From Anseranas semipalmata (taxonomy: Eukaryota; Chordata; Aves; Anseriformes; Anseranatidae), in assembly GCA_013399115.1 (NCBI GenBank), contig VXAA01005249.1:201769-265768 (forward strand): a stretch of DNA of 64,000 nt, in the 5' to 3' direction. Made by a program: the position numbers and the translations under genes. Shown here one piece after another: positions 1 through 13,152 of this stretch. The notes beneath the pieces are model-generated. The model was not told the origin of the DNA. It saw nothing but the letters and a program-made list of their open reading frames with translations, and did no database searches. How positions within the stretch are numbered: the first letter of the stretch is position 1; every line of letters begins with the position of its first letter.

Positions 1-3
1 GTG

Positions 4-20
4 TTTTTTTTTTTTTTTTT
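4..20. repeat. poly-T tract at window edge
   Basis: A run of 17 T follows the first three bases. It is a simple homopolymer. It could be the poly-A end of a minus-strand retroelement cut by the window edge, but nothing next to it supports that. Confidence 0.8.
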
Positions 21-2635
21 AATAATTTATCTGGAAGAAAACATGAGTGTGTTAGCATGCTCAAAGGCACTCTGAGTTCTCTATTTGGCAGTTAATATGA
101 TCAAATAAAAACTGGAGGACAAGTTAACAATTGCCAGGTCTTGTATAAAGCTGAATCTTTAAGACAATTTCTTGTCTTTGGTTGAAATGATTATTTTGTA
201 AGAGAATCTTGAAGTTCATTTTTGCAACTAACTCAAAGAGACTCCTGACTAGCAGCAAAAGTTCAAAATCTGTTTCAAAGAAACAAAACATGCAAAATGT
301 GCTGTTTGCTAACGAATCAGTGGAATATTTTCCTCTAAGTATCTTTTTTTTTTTTTTTTTATCTTGGCAACTATGTAATCTGTTATGTAAATACTATAGT
401 CACTGCATAGCTCACGCTATCACACTGCTGTCTTTTCTGTTTTGATAAAATCAGTTCAAAAATGGGAAGAAGCTGGGTGAACTAAGCCTGAGCAAACTGC
501 ATGATATCAGTGGGGCCGGCATGGAAAACAGAGAGAAGAATGCATAGCCACATGGGTATCTCTTTTGGTGGAAGTACTTGCCCCTGTTTGGTCTGTTCAA
601 CCCAGAGTTCACAAATTCTCTGGGGTTACTGCAGGACACAAAATACTTGTGTAGCTATATTAGTAAGTAAAGTGATATGACATCTTTCCTTAGTTAGATA
701 ATGACCCATTCTGGCTCTCAGTGACCCCTCCTCATTTATTGCCACTTCATTCACACCTTGGCCACATTGCAGCAATTGCGATATACTGCAGTAAAAGATT
801 CCAGCTTTCTGTAGGAAGCTCTATCTAATCAAGAAAGTTTGGAGCTTGTCTTCTCAAAACAGAGTTATGGTCATGTTCTGTTGTTCATAGACGTGTAAAC
901 AGAAAAGCAGACTTACCTACTCCTTCTCAAGCAAAGATATGTTTAATAAAGTTCATCAGCATCTTCTACCCGAACAAGATGAATGTTCTAATGATAAACA
1001 TACAACAAATAATTACTGAAAAATCATAATTTGCAGCATTACATCACCCTCAATGAAGATTATTCTTTTTTCAAATATATCTAATGGTAATTTCCCATGC
1101 TGCAACTTGTGTCCTTTCACCATCTGTGTACCATGCACATCAGAGAAGAGTCTGACTCAGTCTTCTCTATAATGACTGATTAGGTATCTGAAGATATCAA
1201 TGAGATTAGTGCAGGCTGAACAAAAATAGTACTCCATTCTTTTATTGTACATCAAATGAGGGAGCATGAGGTGCATTAAAAAGGTGCCTGTACAGGTGGA
1301 GAAGCAGATTCCTTGGGCACATGACATAATACACCAAAATATTTACTTAGTTGCAGCAATAAGTTAACATAAGTAATAACTCATGATGGTAGTAGTTTAT
1401 AAAACTCCTGCTCATTTTTGCCTTTCACACACAAGAGATCATCGAGTTTGTCTATGTAAGAATTTTTCTGATGAAATAGAGGGTAAATACAACCAAATAG
1501 CATTGATATAGCATAGATGTGGCAGGTGAGTGAAGGTGTGTAAATTACCTACAATAACAAATCTGTCTCTGTGTAATTTATAGAGATCCTCTCCATGCCA
1601 ATTAAGGAGTAGATGAGACTCTCCTGAAGCACACACTCTATCCAAGCAGCTAGTACTGTTAATTCTGGAGATTCCCAGCCCGGTTCCTAGGGTGTCAACC
1701 ATGATGACAACCTTCACAAAAGCATGATGGAGACTTTAAGAATATGAAAGCCTCAGAAAAATGAATCAGTTGTGAGATTTTTCCACAGGATTTGAACCTA
1801 TGGGTCACTTGTTTGCAAGCAAAGAAGAAATAAGTTTCTTTCCCCAGGCTAGTCCTCCTATATTGGGTTTGTTTACTTGGATTTTGCATGTTGGAATGGA
1901 TTTATCCTTTAGATACTGAATCGCTGTAACAAATATTTTTTTCCAACCTGCACAATGAGAACTACCAAAACAGAGAAAAGCTATCAGAAAATGCTATTTC
2001 TGCTAACAATTCACTTTATGTGCCATAAGTGACAGGAAAATTGAACAAAGAAAAATGTAAACACAATAGAATTTGCCCCAGGATATTCAAAAACATCTCT
2101 TCAATGGTTAGCAGATTTTACTCTTATAGGGCAAAGTAGGACATATTTCTTAGAGGAGAAATGCTCTATCTGTCAACTACCTTTGACATATTATTTTGCA
2201 TTCTTTTGAGAGGTAAGACTTCCTGATGTAATCTATGTTTTGAGAAACAGCAGGTGCTAAATACTATCTCTGAGTTAAAAGTAGTATTTTAGAAAATTGA
2301 GACAGGCACCATAATGTTTGTTTGATTCTCTTTTAGAATGAAAAAGTTCCAAACAATCTGAGAGTGAACTTATATTGATCAAAACCAACTTCTAAAAAAC
2401 TGTTTTTAAGAAATGTTTCTGCCACCCACCCTCCACCAAACCAAAACAAGTTCTTTACGTTTGAGCTAATATGTTATGCCAGGCTCTAGTCCAATGTAAA
2501 TTCAGTTGAGTTAGAAGCCTTCAGTGAGGGGTTTAAAAACAAACACTGACAGAACCAGATATCATTATAATTAACTCTCAAGCATTATATAACATCAAAA
2601 AGAATATCTGGATTTTTCAATAGAGGCTTTGTTTA
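21..2635. other. unannotated AT-rich unique DNA
   Basis: I see no recognisable gene or mobile element here. The longest open frame is 92 codons (1439-1717, minus) with no family resemblance. A 17-base T run sits at 344-360. The stretch reads as ordinary intron or intergenic sequence. Confidence 0.6.
344..360. repeat. poly-T tract
   Basis: Seventeen consecutive T bases. It is a simple homopolymer with no retroposed body recognisable on either side. Confidence 0.85.
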
Positions 2636-2659
2636 ATATATATATATATATTATATATG
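2636..2659. repeat. (TA)n microsatellite
   Basis: About twelve TA dinucleotides, broken once by an extra T. It is a simple sequence repeat that could be length-polymorphic. Confidence 0.85.
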
Positions 2660-4896
2660 TGTTTAGTACAATCTTTTATCACTCCTCAAGAATACTACTT
2701 TGGCCTTGGATGAATATTTGGCAGGATGTTTTACTGATTTAAGTGCATACACAACTGAGATAAATTACTATAATAAATGTTCCATCATTCCCCCTTCGGG
2801 TATAGGGGAAAGAACCAATATCTGTTTCTGTGTAGTGTTATATATAAAAGTTGGATAATCACAAATGGATGTTGGAAGAGTTCATAGTACTGGTACAATG
2901 GTTTTCAGTACTGTGTTGCCCTGCATGCTTGGATTCCCCATAATAGCTTTAGTGCTAGCAATATTATGTGAGGGCTACAAGAGCCCCTGCATTTATTCTC
3001 CTCCACAATTACTGATCATGCAACAGGTGTGTTAGGTATTAATGGTAGGGCCAAAGCGCTCGCCTGGGTTCTGATCTGCTGAGCTCTGTGGACTTGTTTC
3101 AGGCACATGCCTACAGTCAAATTGAGGAATAACTCATTGACTTCAGCTTAACTATCTTGACAAGCATGATAGGACATCCACAGAGCTCAGGCAGCTTGGA
3201 CAAATTAGATCTTCAATAAAATGGTTATGGCAAAGGCTGGAGCAATCAGGAGCAAAAATGAAGAGGGGTGGACAGGAAATAAGCTGAGGTTAGGTTGATG
3301 TGGAGCAGGACTGAACATAGCTCTGATCTGAGAAGGGACAGATGCTAGGGAAGGAACTGGCAAAAACCATATTGGTGCAACCATGTGATGGGAATTGTGA
3401 ATCTAAATGTGGAGTGGCTTAAATCTGAGTACACAATGCCTGTATCTGTGATAAAATATAAATGATTTAACTTATAGGAAAGGATGTAGACTGACAACCA
3501 CTCCTGTAACAGATCAAAAAATTACACTGTTCTCCTCTAGTAGACAACTCACTTTTTATCTGCATTTCATCAAAGAAGACTGTGTTGAAAATGAAAGTAT
3601 ATTTGTAGCTGCATTTCCATAGAATAAAATTTTAGTGAGAATAAAACTTGACTAGCTCCCCTGGTATTTAGGACACATTTGATTTCTGGGGTGTTGGCTT
3701 GGTTGTTTCATGGGGGAAGAGCTTATATGCAAGACTGGATGTGTATGTTGGGAATGGTAAACAGTCACAGAAATATTAACACCAGATATATTCTCATGCA
3801 ACTGCACAGTCAGCTTGTTCAAGTAGTTCAAGTGGTTGAAAAGTAGCCCAACGACAATAAAAATGAATCCAATCAACACCCTAGCTTGGTTTATGTTGAA
3901 AGTGTATGAATGCTGTTGCTGGCATGCAGGGAGGGTGCAGCCATATGGTAGCCCAAGCTTAGCTTGGTTTAAACTGTTCTGTAATGGCAACACTTTCAGG
4001 GACAAACATGGTTGAAATACAGATACTCATAGCATCACGATCCTCTGCAGAGATAAAAAGATGGATTTCAGTAATGTAGAAATGTATTTATATGTTCATT
4101 GAATTAATAATGAATGGCTGTTGAGGAAGAATGCAAGTGATGCCTTAAAACTGGCACTAGACATTCAAGAGGCAGTGTAAAGATTTTATACTAAGATGCT
4201 TTCTTATGAAAGTGTAGTACTCAAGGTGGTTGGAAACTAGAATTTCCTTTCTGTGGGTAATTCAGATACTACAAAACTGTTCATTCTAATTTAAATTGGA
4301 ACAGAAAGTAAAGATTTCTGGTAAAGCAAAACCTTTCAAATATTAAAATTTATGATCCTTGGAGCATCCGATTTTGAGAACATCAGACGATGAAGACAAT
4401 GCTGAACACTGAAGTTTCAGCAGGATAAAAGCTGTTCATGCTTATTATTCAGCTGAATTTGATTATCTGCTCTGTTTGGGTTTGCTTTTTTTGCAATATT
4501 AAGGCAATACAAGTATTAATCAAGTCAAACTGAAACACTTGCATTGTTAAACTGAGATATTTTCCTTTGCAGAAAGAATAGCATTGTGAGATTAGATTGA
4601 AAGTATCAATCAATATGTTCCAGGGAAATGTTTCATTTTCAATGAAACTGCACGTTCCTATAGGAAGAAACACTTTTACAGAATTTCTGACCATCTGTAC
4701 AGAGTAAAAATCAGTTGAAGCATTTGCTAGCATGTATGCCAGGCAACAGACACTGTCAGAAAGAGAAATGCTACAAAGAAAGGCATTTGATTGTCTCTTA
4801 GCAGCTCTTTTATTGTTAGCTTTTACCACTTGTGTTACATTCAAACTCTTCCAATTATATCATACAGTGAAGGTTGTGGATTTCCGCAGGAAAGTT
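2660..4896. other. unannotated AT-rich unique DNA
   Basis: No mobile element or conserved coding region is recognised. Two minus-strand open frames exceed 110 codons (3652-4005 and 4449-4844). Their translations have low complexity and match no family I know, and they sit in AT-rich sequence without supporting signals, so I treat them as chance open frames. Confidence 0.55.
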
Positions 4897-4942
4897 AAAA
4901 AAAAAAAANGAAAAAATAATAAAAAAAAAAAAAAAAAAAAAA
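4897..4942. repeat. A-rich tract with ambiguous base
   Basis: Two A runs are separated by a short A/T-rich interruption, with an unresolved base at 4909. The N marks a position where the assembly did not settle, as is common in long homopolymers, so the true length is uncertain. Confidence 0.85.
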
Positions 4943-5059
4943 CACTAAATAAATGGTCTATCTTTCAAAATTAAAATAATTGCCTCATTTTAAAACTGAA
5001 TATACATAAATAGCAATTCACAAATGTAGCAGATCATGAACCATAATACATACATGGTT

Positions 5060-5371
5060 TATTGGTCTCTTCTCCCACGTGCCAGGTGATAGGATGAGGG
5101 GGAATGGGCTTAAGTTGTGCCAGGGGGGGTTTAGGTTAGATATTAGGAAAAACTTCTTCACTGAAAGGGTTGTGAGGCATTGGAACAGGCTGCCCAGGGA
5201 AGTGGTTGAGTCACCATCCCTGGAGGTATTCAAAAGACGTGTAGATGTACAGCTTAGTGACATGGTTTCGTGGAGAACTTGATAGTGTTAGGTTATAGGT
5301 TGGACTGGATGATCTTAGAGGTCTTTTCCAACCTAAATGGTTCTGTGACTCTGTTCTGTGTGATTCTGTGA
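5060..5371 (+). mobile_element. CR1 LINE 3' fragment
   Basis: This is a 5'-truncated CR1 retrotransposon end. In frame it encodes the last part of ORF2, with the telltale stretches [20 protein letters not shown] and [14 protein letters not shown] (frame 5079-5282), followed by the short 3' UTR with 'ggttggactggatgatctta' and a tail of ATTCTGTG-like units near 5340-5371. CR1 moves by target-primed reverse transcription with an ORF2 endonuclease/reverse transcriptase; this copy keeps only the end and cannot move. The wording ([15 protein letters not shown]) fits an older CR1 subfamily than the copies at 31.8 and 37.3 kb. Subfamily not assigned. Confidence 0.9.
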
Positions 5372-5638
5372 TTTTCTGAACCCCTCAAATGGAAGAAAAC
5401 AATGGAGAAAAGACATGGATATCTGTGTTAACATAACCAGTCTCCTGAAATCCCAGACAAATGTGTCATTTAACCCTTCAAAAACAGTTTTTTATTTTTC
5501 ATCTCAAAGTGAGAAGGGGGGGCCATTTCAGAACCTCAGCTAGCACGCTGCTCTCCTATTTGGGCTTTGCTTTTCAAAAATATATGTGGACAAACTGGAG
5601 ACCCCCAAGAAGATCAGCCTTGCTTCTTGTGAATTATG

Positions 5639-5654
5639 AAAAAAAAAAAAAAAA
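5639..5654. repeat. poly-A tract
   Basis: Sixteen A bases, just upstream of an old CR1 remnant. It is a simple homopolymer. Confidence 0.85.
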
Positions 5655-5659
5655 TGGTG

Positions 5660-5998
5660 TATGAGGAAAATGGAAGGAAGTGGAATTATTTAAAGTAGGG
5701 AAGAGAAGACTGAGAGAAAATGCAAGTGTACTGAAATATGTAGGAGACTGGTGGGGGGAACCTGGTTAGATGTTATAAACCTAAATTATATCAAAGGAGA
5801 TTCAGATTATGCACTGGGAAAAGCTTTTGAAGAACAGAGCAAAGTAGTGGAAAGATTTTTGTGGAGACACTGCAGAGATTCTGTGATTGAAGGTTTAAAA
5901 GAACAGGTTAGGCAGACATCTGGCCAGATGTGAACAGGATCAGACGATATCTGCAGGGCCTTTCCATTCCTTGTCTCCAACCATAATTCTTTGATTCC
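5660..5998 (+). mobile_element. ancient CR1 LINE remnant
   Basis: This is a heavily decayed CR1 3' region in the plus orientation. Landmarks survive in the expected order: a body with 'agggaagagaagactgagag', a 'tcaaaggagattcagattat' block (matching the consensus 'aagggagattcaggttgga'), 'ttgaaggtttaaaagaacag' plus 'gttaggcagacatctggcca' (the ESPSLEGFKNRLRQTSG region of ORF2), then 'gcagggcctttccattcc' and a final ATTCTTTGATTC tail at 5986-5998. Many mismatches and indels show that it is much older than its neighbour at 5060. No frame is preserved. Confidence 0.7.
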
Positions 5999-6000
5999 AA

Positions 6001-6661
6001 ACTCCCCAGTTTCCCTCTGACTACATTCACCATCAGTGTGTGAAGACTCTACATTGCACCTTTTATGTCCCTTGATACTAGATACGCAGTAGAGTTTATA
6101 CCATCCTCAATCTGTAACTTAAATAGCTCTTTTTCTTTGCAAATGTTACCTTCTCTTCCTCCTCTGACTCTATAGAGGGCAATTATATCAGCCCACTGAG
6201 CAAATCATACTAGGTAGACAAGCTGAGGTCTGACAAGCAGAGCAAAGAACAAGTTAGGACTGATTTGTGAATATGATATAAATATAATGGTGGCACCTGT
6301 CTGAAGTTAATAGCTTGCTGAGAAACAGTTTGTTAACTTCATCACATTTGCTTAGCTCCAAATTTTACGAGTAATCAGTAACTACTAGTGCCTGTTGAAG
6401 CAGTATGGATGTGGCAGCACGACCAAGGACTCACTGCGTGATGCTCCATTGTGTGATGTGTGTGTACAATGAAAGGCTTTTCATCCACTTCGAGATCATA
6501 TCTGCTAACCTGTCCATCTAGCCCAGGTTCATTAAATCTTGCTCTAAATAGCACAACCAAAGCTATCTGATACACGTGGCCTCACAAGTGTCTTGTTCAA
6601 AGCCATACCAGCCCCCTGTCTTTACCAGGTCTCTCCTGAGGCAGCCCACATCACAGTTGTC
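6001..6661. other. unannotated unique DNA
   Basis: I see no gene or recognisable repeat. The longest open frame is 66 codons on the minus strand and resembles nothing. Confidence 0.55.
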
Positions 6662-6680
6662 TTTTTTTTTTTTTTTTTTT
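6662..6680. repeat. poly-T tract
   Basis: Nineteen T bases. No adjacent retroposed body is identifiable on the minus strand. Confidence 0.85.
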
Positions 6681-7329
6681 CAATTACTTCATAGAAGTGG
6701 CTTCTCCTAATCTTGGGACTGACTAATGCAATGAGGCCTTTTCCTTTCTCTGTTTTTAGTCTAGATCTCCTAGAACACAAGATAGGGCCCAGCTGGAGAT
6801 AGATTTTGATGCAGAGGTTGGTTTTAAAGAGCACATGAAAGAAAACTTATCTGAACATGGGAAGACTGGAGATATGAGACTTCAGAGTAAATCAAAGCTC
6901 CAGGTTGCTGTATGGGGGACTGGGAAAAGATAATATTGGCTTGTACCTTTCAGCAGCAGCAGCTAAAGCAGGAACATCAGGACAGATAGTTGAGTGTGGT
7001 TGCGATCAATGTACTTCTGCAACTTTCATGAGTTGCTGCTACTGCTCATATTTTGACTTGGTCTTTGAATCAAATCAGAGGGCAGACGTCCACCGCTCCC
7101 CTTTGGGCTTAATCACCTTGTCTTGCCAGCTTGTATCCAAATAGCTCCTAGCGTATGCAAAGCAGATGTGCAGCTGTCCTTACCCATTTACAAAGCAGGT
7201 GCAGGAGCCAGAATTTTTGTTAGTTTTTGAATATTTTTCCTGATTTTGTGGGCAAGCAAGTTTCCTGTCTAGGTGATTAACCATCTGTTTATTTCCTATT
7301 ATGAAGGAGCTGTGAGCTAGGTTGTATCT

Positions 7330-7382
7330 TTGGCTTCAGGAGACTGGGATTTTAGGCAAGTCAACTTACTTCGGTTTTACGT
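7330..7382 (+). repeat. possible MIR-like SINE core trace
   Basis: The segment around 'gggattttaggcaagtcaac' and 'ttacttcggttt' parallels the MIR core and linker (consensus 'gaccttgggcaagtcactta' followed by 'acttc..cagttt'). Only about 50 bases align, so this could be chance similarity. Confidence 0.3.
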
Positions 7383-7461
7383 TGTATTCTCTACTATGAT
7401 CTGGCCCTGTAAATAAAGTCAAAGAATCTGTGCAGAAAAGTTTACTACAGGACTTTTCTTT

Positions 7462-7486
7462 CCCCCCCCCCCCCCCTTTTTTTTTT
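7462..7486. repeat. C15-T10 homopyrimidine tract
   Basis: Fifteen C are followed directly by ten T. This is a pure pyrimidine strand of 25 bases (with a few more pyrimidines upstream) that could adopt non-B DNA structure. Its length may be imprecise in a short-read assembly. Confidence 0.85.
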
Positions 7487-10400
7487 AACTCAGATTATAT
7501 CCCCTTTAGCAAGAATGCAGGATTTTGTGGAGATGTATGAGATAAGGAATGCCTTCATTTGACTTTGCAATGATCATACAAGATGAAAATTTCCACTTAG
7601 CAATTGGTAATAATATAGACAGACTCTTTAAAAACTATTAAAACCAACATGGGCAGGTAAAGATGCTCAGATAGTAAAAATGAATCTCTCTTTTGAATTC
7701 AAGTAAGTCACATGCTAGGTGAAGGCCAAATTTGATCATTAATCAGAACAATTATGTCATAATATCCATAGTTGAATAAAAGGAGTTGGATATCTACTGA
7801 AGAAAATTACTGAAGTCAGTCATCTGTATTCCAGGAGGTTTGATTAACAGCCAGAATGGTACATGTTTAAAGCACCCGATCTTTATGACAATATTTTGAA
7901 AATGACAAAAAGAATTAATTTTGCAGAAAGTGGTGCCAGAAGTAATGATCTGGTGGCATAGAGAAGGAAACAGATAAGCAAAAATGTTTAAGACTCATCT
8001 CAATGAAAAGCTGTTGAGTTTCATGGAAACTAGAGTGGGCATGAGTGACCATCTATCCATTTTGATGTTTGGTGCAGCTGAGCAAAGCCAATGTCTTTGC
8101 ATTTGGTCTTTTAGTTGTTTTTAAATTTTCTCCATGAAAAATCAGGAAGAATGAATGTATTATTTCAGATTGTACAAGCCAGGCTGATGAACAGAATCTT
8201 ATTAAATCATAATGATAATATTTAGAAGTTTAGCCACAATTCAGTCTCCTCATAGGGATTTAAATAAACATCATTTTCCTATTTCTTATTCTCTAGCAGT
8301 CAGGAGTAGGTGTTAGCTCTCTGCAGGGACTCAAAACCTCATTCCTTGTTGTGTTCTTAATTCGTATTGGAACAAGTATCTGCTTTAATCCTGAAATAGT
8401 TCATACAAAGCTAGAGGCTGTTGCTGTTCTATGAATGTTCAGGGTCTGAAGATTGTCTGGGTTTTGCCTGATACTAATTATTTTCTCAGTTTGACTTGGC
8501 ACTTTGCTGTGGATAATGAATGTTTACCTTGAACTCCCTGCTGGCTATGCTGTGGAAGAACTAGGCACACAGACAAGATATCAGTAGCAGAAGAAATATA
8601 TCAAATTAACTACATTCCATCAGTGAATTAGTTTCATTAGCATATTAAAATTACTGTGACTCAAATAGAAATTGGCCTGACAAAATTGGATCTGTTTTTT
8701 AAAACCCCAACATTTATTGTTTGACAGACTGGATATGTTGGTTCATGCCCCATATTACATGGTAGAGGTTGGAGTTGTGCATGAAACCTGGGTCAAGTTT
8801 GGCACTAGATAGCCATACATAGCCCATATTTTGCCAATGTCAACTTCCCTGGTTCTGATATTTCTACTCACCTTCTTGCTTTGTTTATGTAAAAACAGAG
8901 TACTTGAGTTATTGATTCATGACTGTCTTCTCTTTCTCAGTTAATTCTCTTGATGAAATAAGCCTGAATAAGATAAAGAACATACATAATATTCTTGAGA
9001 ATTCATCCTTTTCTGAAGCAAAAAGTCTTTGTATAAAATATTGTTGCTTGCATCAAAACCTTCCTTTTTCAAACACAATTTATTACTCCTATTGATGCTG
9101 TTTTATGTTTAAATAAGAAGAGTGACATTCATCTATAAAATAAGGCAGTTTGTTCTTTTAAAGAATGAACCTCTGGCTCATCAGAGGTATTTTTCCTGTA
9201 TGCAATCAGTGTACTTACTTTTTTAAATTGCCCCCATTTGTGTAGAACATCACTAACTTATAACTGCAGTTTAAAGATAGGATTAATAAATCGAAATGAA
9301 AAGTGTCAAAGTAGGGCTTGTAAGATATTCTACTTTGTGGCAATGTTATATAGACAGTAATATCTAACATGATTTAAGACCTCAGTCAGCAGATATGCTT
9401 CTTAAATCCCAGACTGAATTTATCTCTTGCATAATGGCACCCTATTCCTTATTACGTTTTTATAGCGCTACTATGGAGATGCAGATATTTTCAAGGTGGT
9501 GAGAGAAAACTTTATATTTACTATTCTGCCCCCAAAAGTACTTCTTCAGTTATAAATAGGATTAGGCACAGCAAAACCAGGATCAGTATCAGGGGTAAAA
9601 TCACAGCCCTATAAAAGTCAAATGGAGTTTTGCTGAATTTTACCTCTTTCTTTGACTTGAGTGACAAGACACTTTGGTTGCCAATATGAATATGTCAAAC
9701 TAGAAAATTATCGGTCATGTCCTCTAGAAACTACATCCAAGAAGGTCTTTGACAGGGGAAAATCTCTCCAACCCTAAAGTGACAGTAGCCTTGGACAATG
9801 CTAGGCCATAGCTGTCTGTTGACTAACTGCTAAAGGATAATGTGAGGGGTGTTTGCCCTGGTACACTTACATCTACCAAAAATATTCTATGGTAAATAAT
9901 CTGATTATTTATTCTATGCACATCTTAAAAAGCAGAGCATGGAGTTGCTTAGAACCCTAGATGAAGCCAAATAGAGATTCAGAAATGGAGCACCTGGTAT
10001 CACTTCTGGAGCTCAGCAAAATCTCCTTAGGTCTTCCCAAACATAGAGTGAAAAATAGAGACTACCAAACACAAAGATTGATTTCAGGCAACATTGCAAG
10101 GTTCACTTAACAGCACCTGTGTTCATTTGACTTCTGCTTGTCTTTCAAACAGGGCACTACCCAGTTTGGGTAGTAGAGGTGCTGGTGAAGCTACATTTTC
10201 TCCACTGTTTGGTGTGGAGGAGACACATTATTGATCCTTGTATTATATATGGCTGAGCAACAAAAAAATAAATCATCGAAGATTTATTGGTTTTCAATGC
10301 CTTTGAAAGCCTGTGTCTGTGAAAATTTAACTGACAAATAATCAATACAGAAACAAAGGTAAAGTGGTCCAAACCATCACCTGGACTAAGGTTTGTAAAT

Positions 10401-13094
10401 TAGCTTAAGACTTAGAAAACAACGGCAGTGCAGTTTTGTCTCCCCCAATCTAATGTTTGTGATTTTTCAGCTGAATTTATAAGTCCTGTCATGGATTAGC
10501 TGTGGTCTTTCATTGCAGGTCAATTTGTTAACAGAACGGTGCCACCTAACCATAGAGAAAGGTCTTCTGAGTTTCAAGTGAAAGCAGACAAGAACTAGGT
10601 TTCTAAAATTGTGGCATTTGGCGTGAGATACTGAATACCCTCTCTGTGGTGTGCTGGACTGCATTTTCCTGTTTTTCCACTTCTCTGTTGACTAAAATGT
10701 TCTACCACAGTGCTCCATTCAACCTGGGCAGTCAGCTCCAGAACTGGTTTTGAATAAAGTTTTCATGGGCTGTCTTCTGCTGTACTTGTCTAAAAGTTAG
10801 CAAGAAGTTATTGGGAGCCAGGGGTCGGAGACAACCTAATAACCAACCTATTTTTAGAAATTGCTTGCATTATTATGTTTGCGAGATTTTTAGACAACAT
10901 TTTTATGTTAACTGAACCCAATTGTGTAGCAGGTAGTCAGATTAGAAAGCTCAAAATCACTGTGCTTAACCTTTAAGCACTTCAATTTTAACTACTCAAA
11001 ACCAGCCACTCTCTTTGGTGTAAAAGAAGCACAGACAATAATGTTCATCCTAAACCAGGATAACAGTAGATTCAAAGAAGTGTTGAAGGTATGCTCAAGA
11101 CATTTTTCAAAACACTGTGATCTGGAGAACTCTAGATTGTAAAACTGATTACCTATCTCTAGTTTGAAATGAAGTGTATAATAAATGCCTAGTGTTATGT
11201 CTTATGCAAGAAATGTTTGATTATTATCCTTTTCTTGCTGAAATATGCTGCTGAGCTCAGGCGCAGCCATGACTGTCTGGTGAAATAGGATGGCAAAATA
11301 TCAAAAATTTCTTATACACTGATATTGAAGGGGGTATGCTCTTCAGGAGATGAGGAAATAATGACCATACTGGTGGAATAGTATTGGCAAGTAGTGCCAT
11401 GAAGAAATAAAACAGATAAAACCGAATCGGTCAAATTGCTTTAGCAGGGATGTAAAAGACTTTCTACTAGAATAAATGTCTGTAGGCTCAGAGAGATGGC
11501 TCAAAATGCTCCTCAGATTCATGGAAGGAAGATAAAGATCAGAAATGTCCATTGTAGAAGTTAAAATTGTCACATAAAGACTGTAGAACTAATATACGGA
11601 ACACACTTGCTTAGAAGTAATCCTGGCAGAAGACTTCAGTCAACAGCTACTGGAACAACCTGTCCACTTATGCCTGGTTTAGATAAGTGAAAGGAAAAAA
11701 AAATGGCCTAGGAATCTTGAATATGAACTAACTTCTTTTAAGCTAAATAGAGGATAAAAATAAGACGTTAGCTATGGGTTTGTTAACCATTCAGACTGCC
11801 TGAAGTTTCAGCTGCTCATTCTGTGATATAGTTGAAAATGAGCTAATTTCCATCTAAAAATAGCACCACAACGTTAGTGTGGCACAGTGTCCAAGGCAAT
11901 AAGATCTACTGAGAACCTGGATAGTGTTGGCCACACAGGTAAATACGTAATAATAAATAGATAAGAAATAAGTAATAATAAATAGATACTCTGGACCTTA
12001 TCTGTGCACGTGGCAATGCCAGAACTGTTCATGAGAAACTCTGCTAGTTGCAATGAATGCAGCCCAGGCATGGATGAGCTGTCATTTCTGTGATCTCTGC
12101 CTTCTTACTTTCCTTTCTGTTTCTTACCTTTTTCTTCACTTATCTCTTCCTCTACCCCCTACATTTTTGTTAGTACAACTTCTGGTCATTTTTCCCCCCG
12201 CAGACTCACTTTGCAGAATACTAACTCAACCTTATTTGGGTTTGCAGTGAGTTTTCATCTCAGATTTTCTAAACAGGGTCAAAAGTAGTCAAGTGAAACC
12301 ACCTAATATCCAAAATGAAAATCATGAGGGAAGGTTCCAAGGAGTGCCAGTCTCCATTTTTGAAAATGTTGCTGAGATTGCTGTGACTGAAACAGACATC
12401 ATCCTGTCTCAAAGGACGAAGATCTTCAGCGTTTCTATCCTTTGTATTAATACTTAGCACTTTGCTAGTTCTGTCTCATCCAAAAGGAAGAATACTCACC
12501 CCGAATCGGCTATGCTGTGTATTATGAATTTTCTGTTTAACAAGTTACCTTTAACTTACTGACCTATGAACACTAGCTGTAATCTCTCCTATTGAGAGAC
12601 TCATCCCATTATCACTATGTATTCAAATACACTGCTTGAAAGTGTTTTTACCTGGTTTTGCATAACCCTAGGAGTAGAATGACACTGGATTTAGAACAAG
12701 AAAACATCTCAGGAGGCCTAAAAGGTCTCACATACGGGATGCCCGGACTACGTGTTAGAACAGGAGTAAAGGAGGAACTCCAGGTCTATAATTCATACTG
12801 GGGCACCTTCGGTGTTTTCCCAATAGTTTGATAAAGAATGAAGCAATAAGAGATGAATTTTCATACAGGGAAAGAGTAGTGATCAGAGAAGAGGTTGTTG
12901 TTGTCCTCATTTTTATGGATCCAAAATCAAGAAGATTTTTGAGAGCACATTGCATCTGGTCTTGAGAAAACATGTTATTTCTTGAGGAAATATTTTATTT
13001 CAGAACAATGGAAGGTGACTACGATCATTTTCTCTCCAGCTGTAAAGGAAATAATCCAGTACACCCCAGAACTTGCTATGATTCTTTTCTGCTG
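7487..13094. other. long unannotated AT-rich stretch
   Basis: In about 5.6 kb I recognise no gene, RNA or transposable element. The longest open frame is 76 codons (11343-11573, minus) with no conserved features. Homopolymers are short and there are no clear microsatellites. It is ordinary noncoding DNA as far as I can see. Confidence 0.55.
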
Positions 13095-13152
13095 TTTGGT
13101 TTTGCTTTTTGTTTGTTTGTTTTGTTTTGGCTGGTTGTTTTGTTTTGTTTTC
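13095..13152. repeat. T/G-rich (TTTG)n-like tract
   Basis: A low-complexity run of TTTG/TTTTG units, interrupted by a 'ctgg' near 13131. The hydrophobic F/L/C-rich open frames across it (12972-13221) are produced by this composition and are not membrane proteins. Confidence 0.75.

Noticed and set aside
4449..4844. 131-codon minus-strand open frame with C/L/I-rich composition
   Set aside because: There is no family resemblance, no splice or promoter context, and the composition is as expected for AT-rich noncoding DNA.
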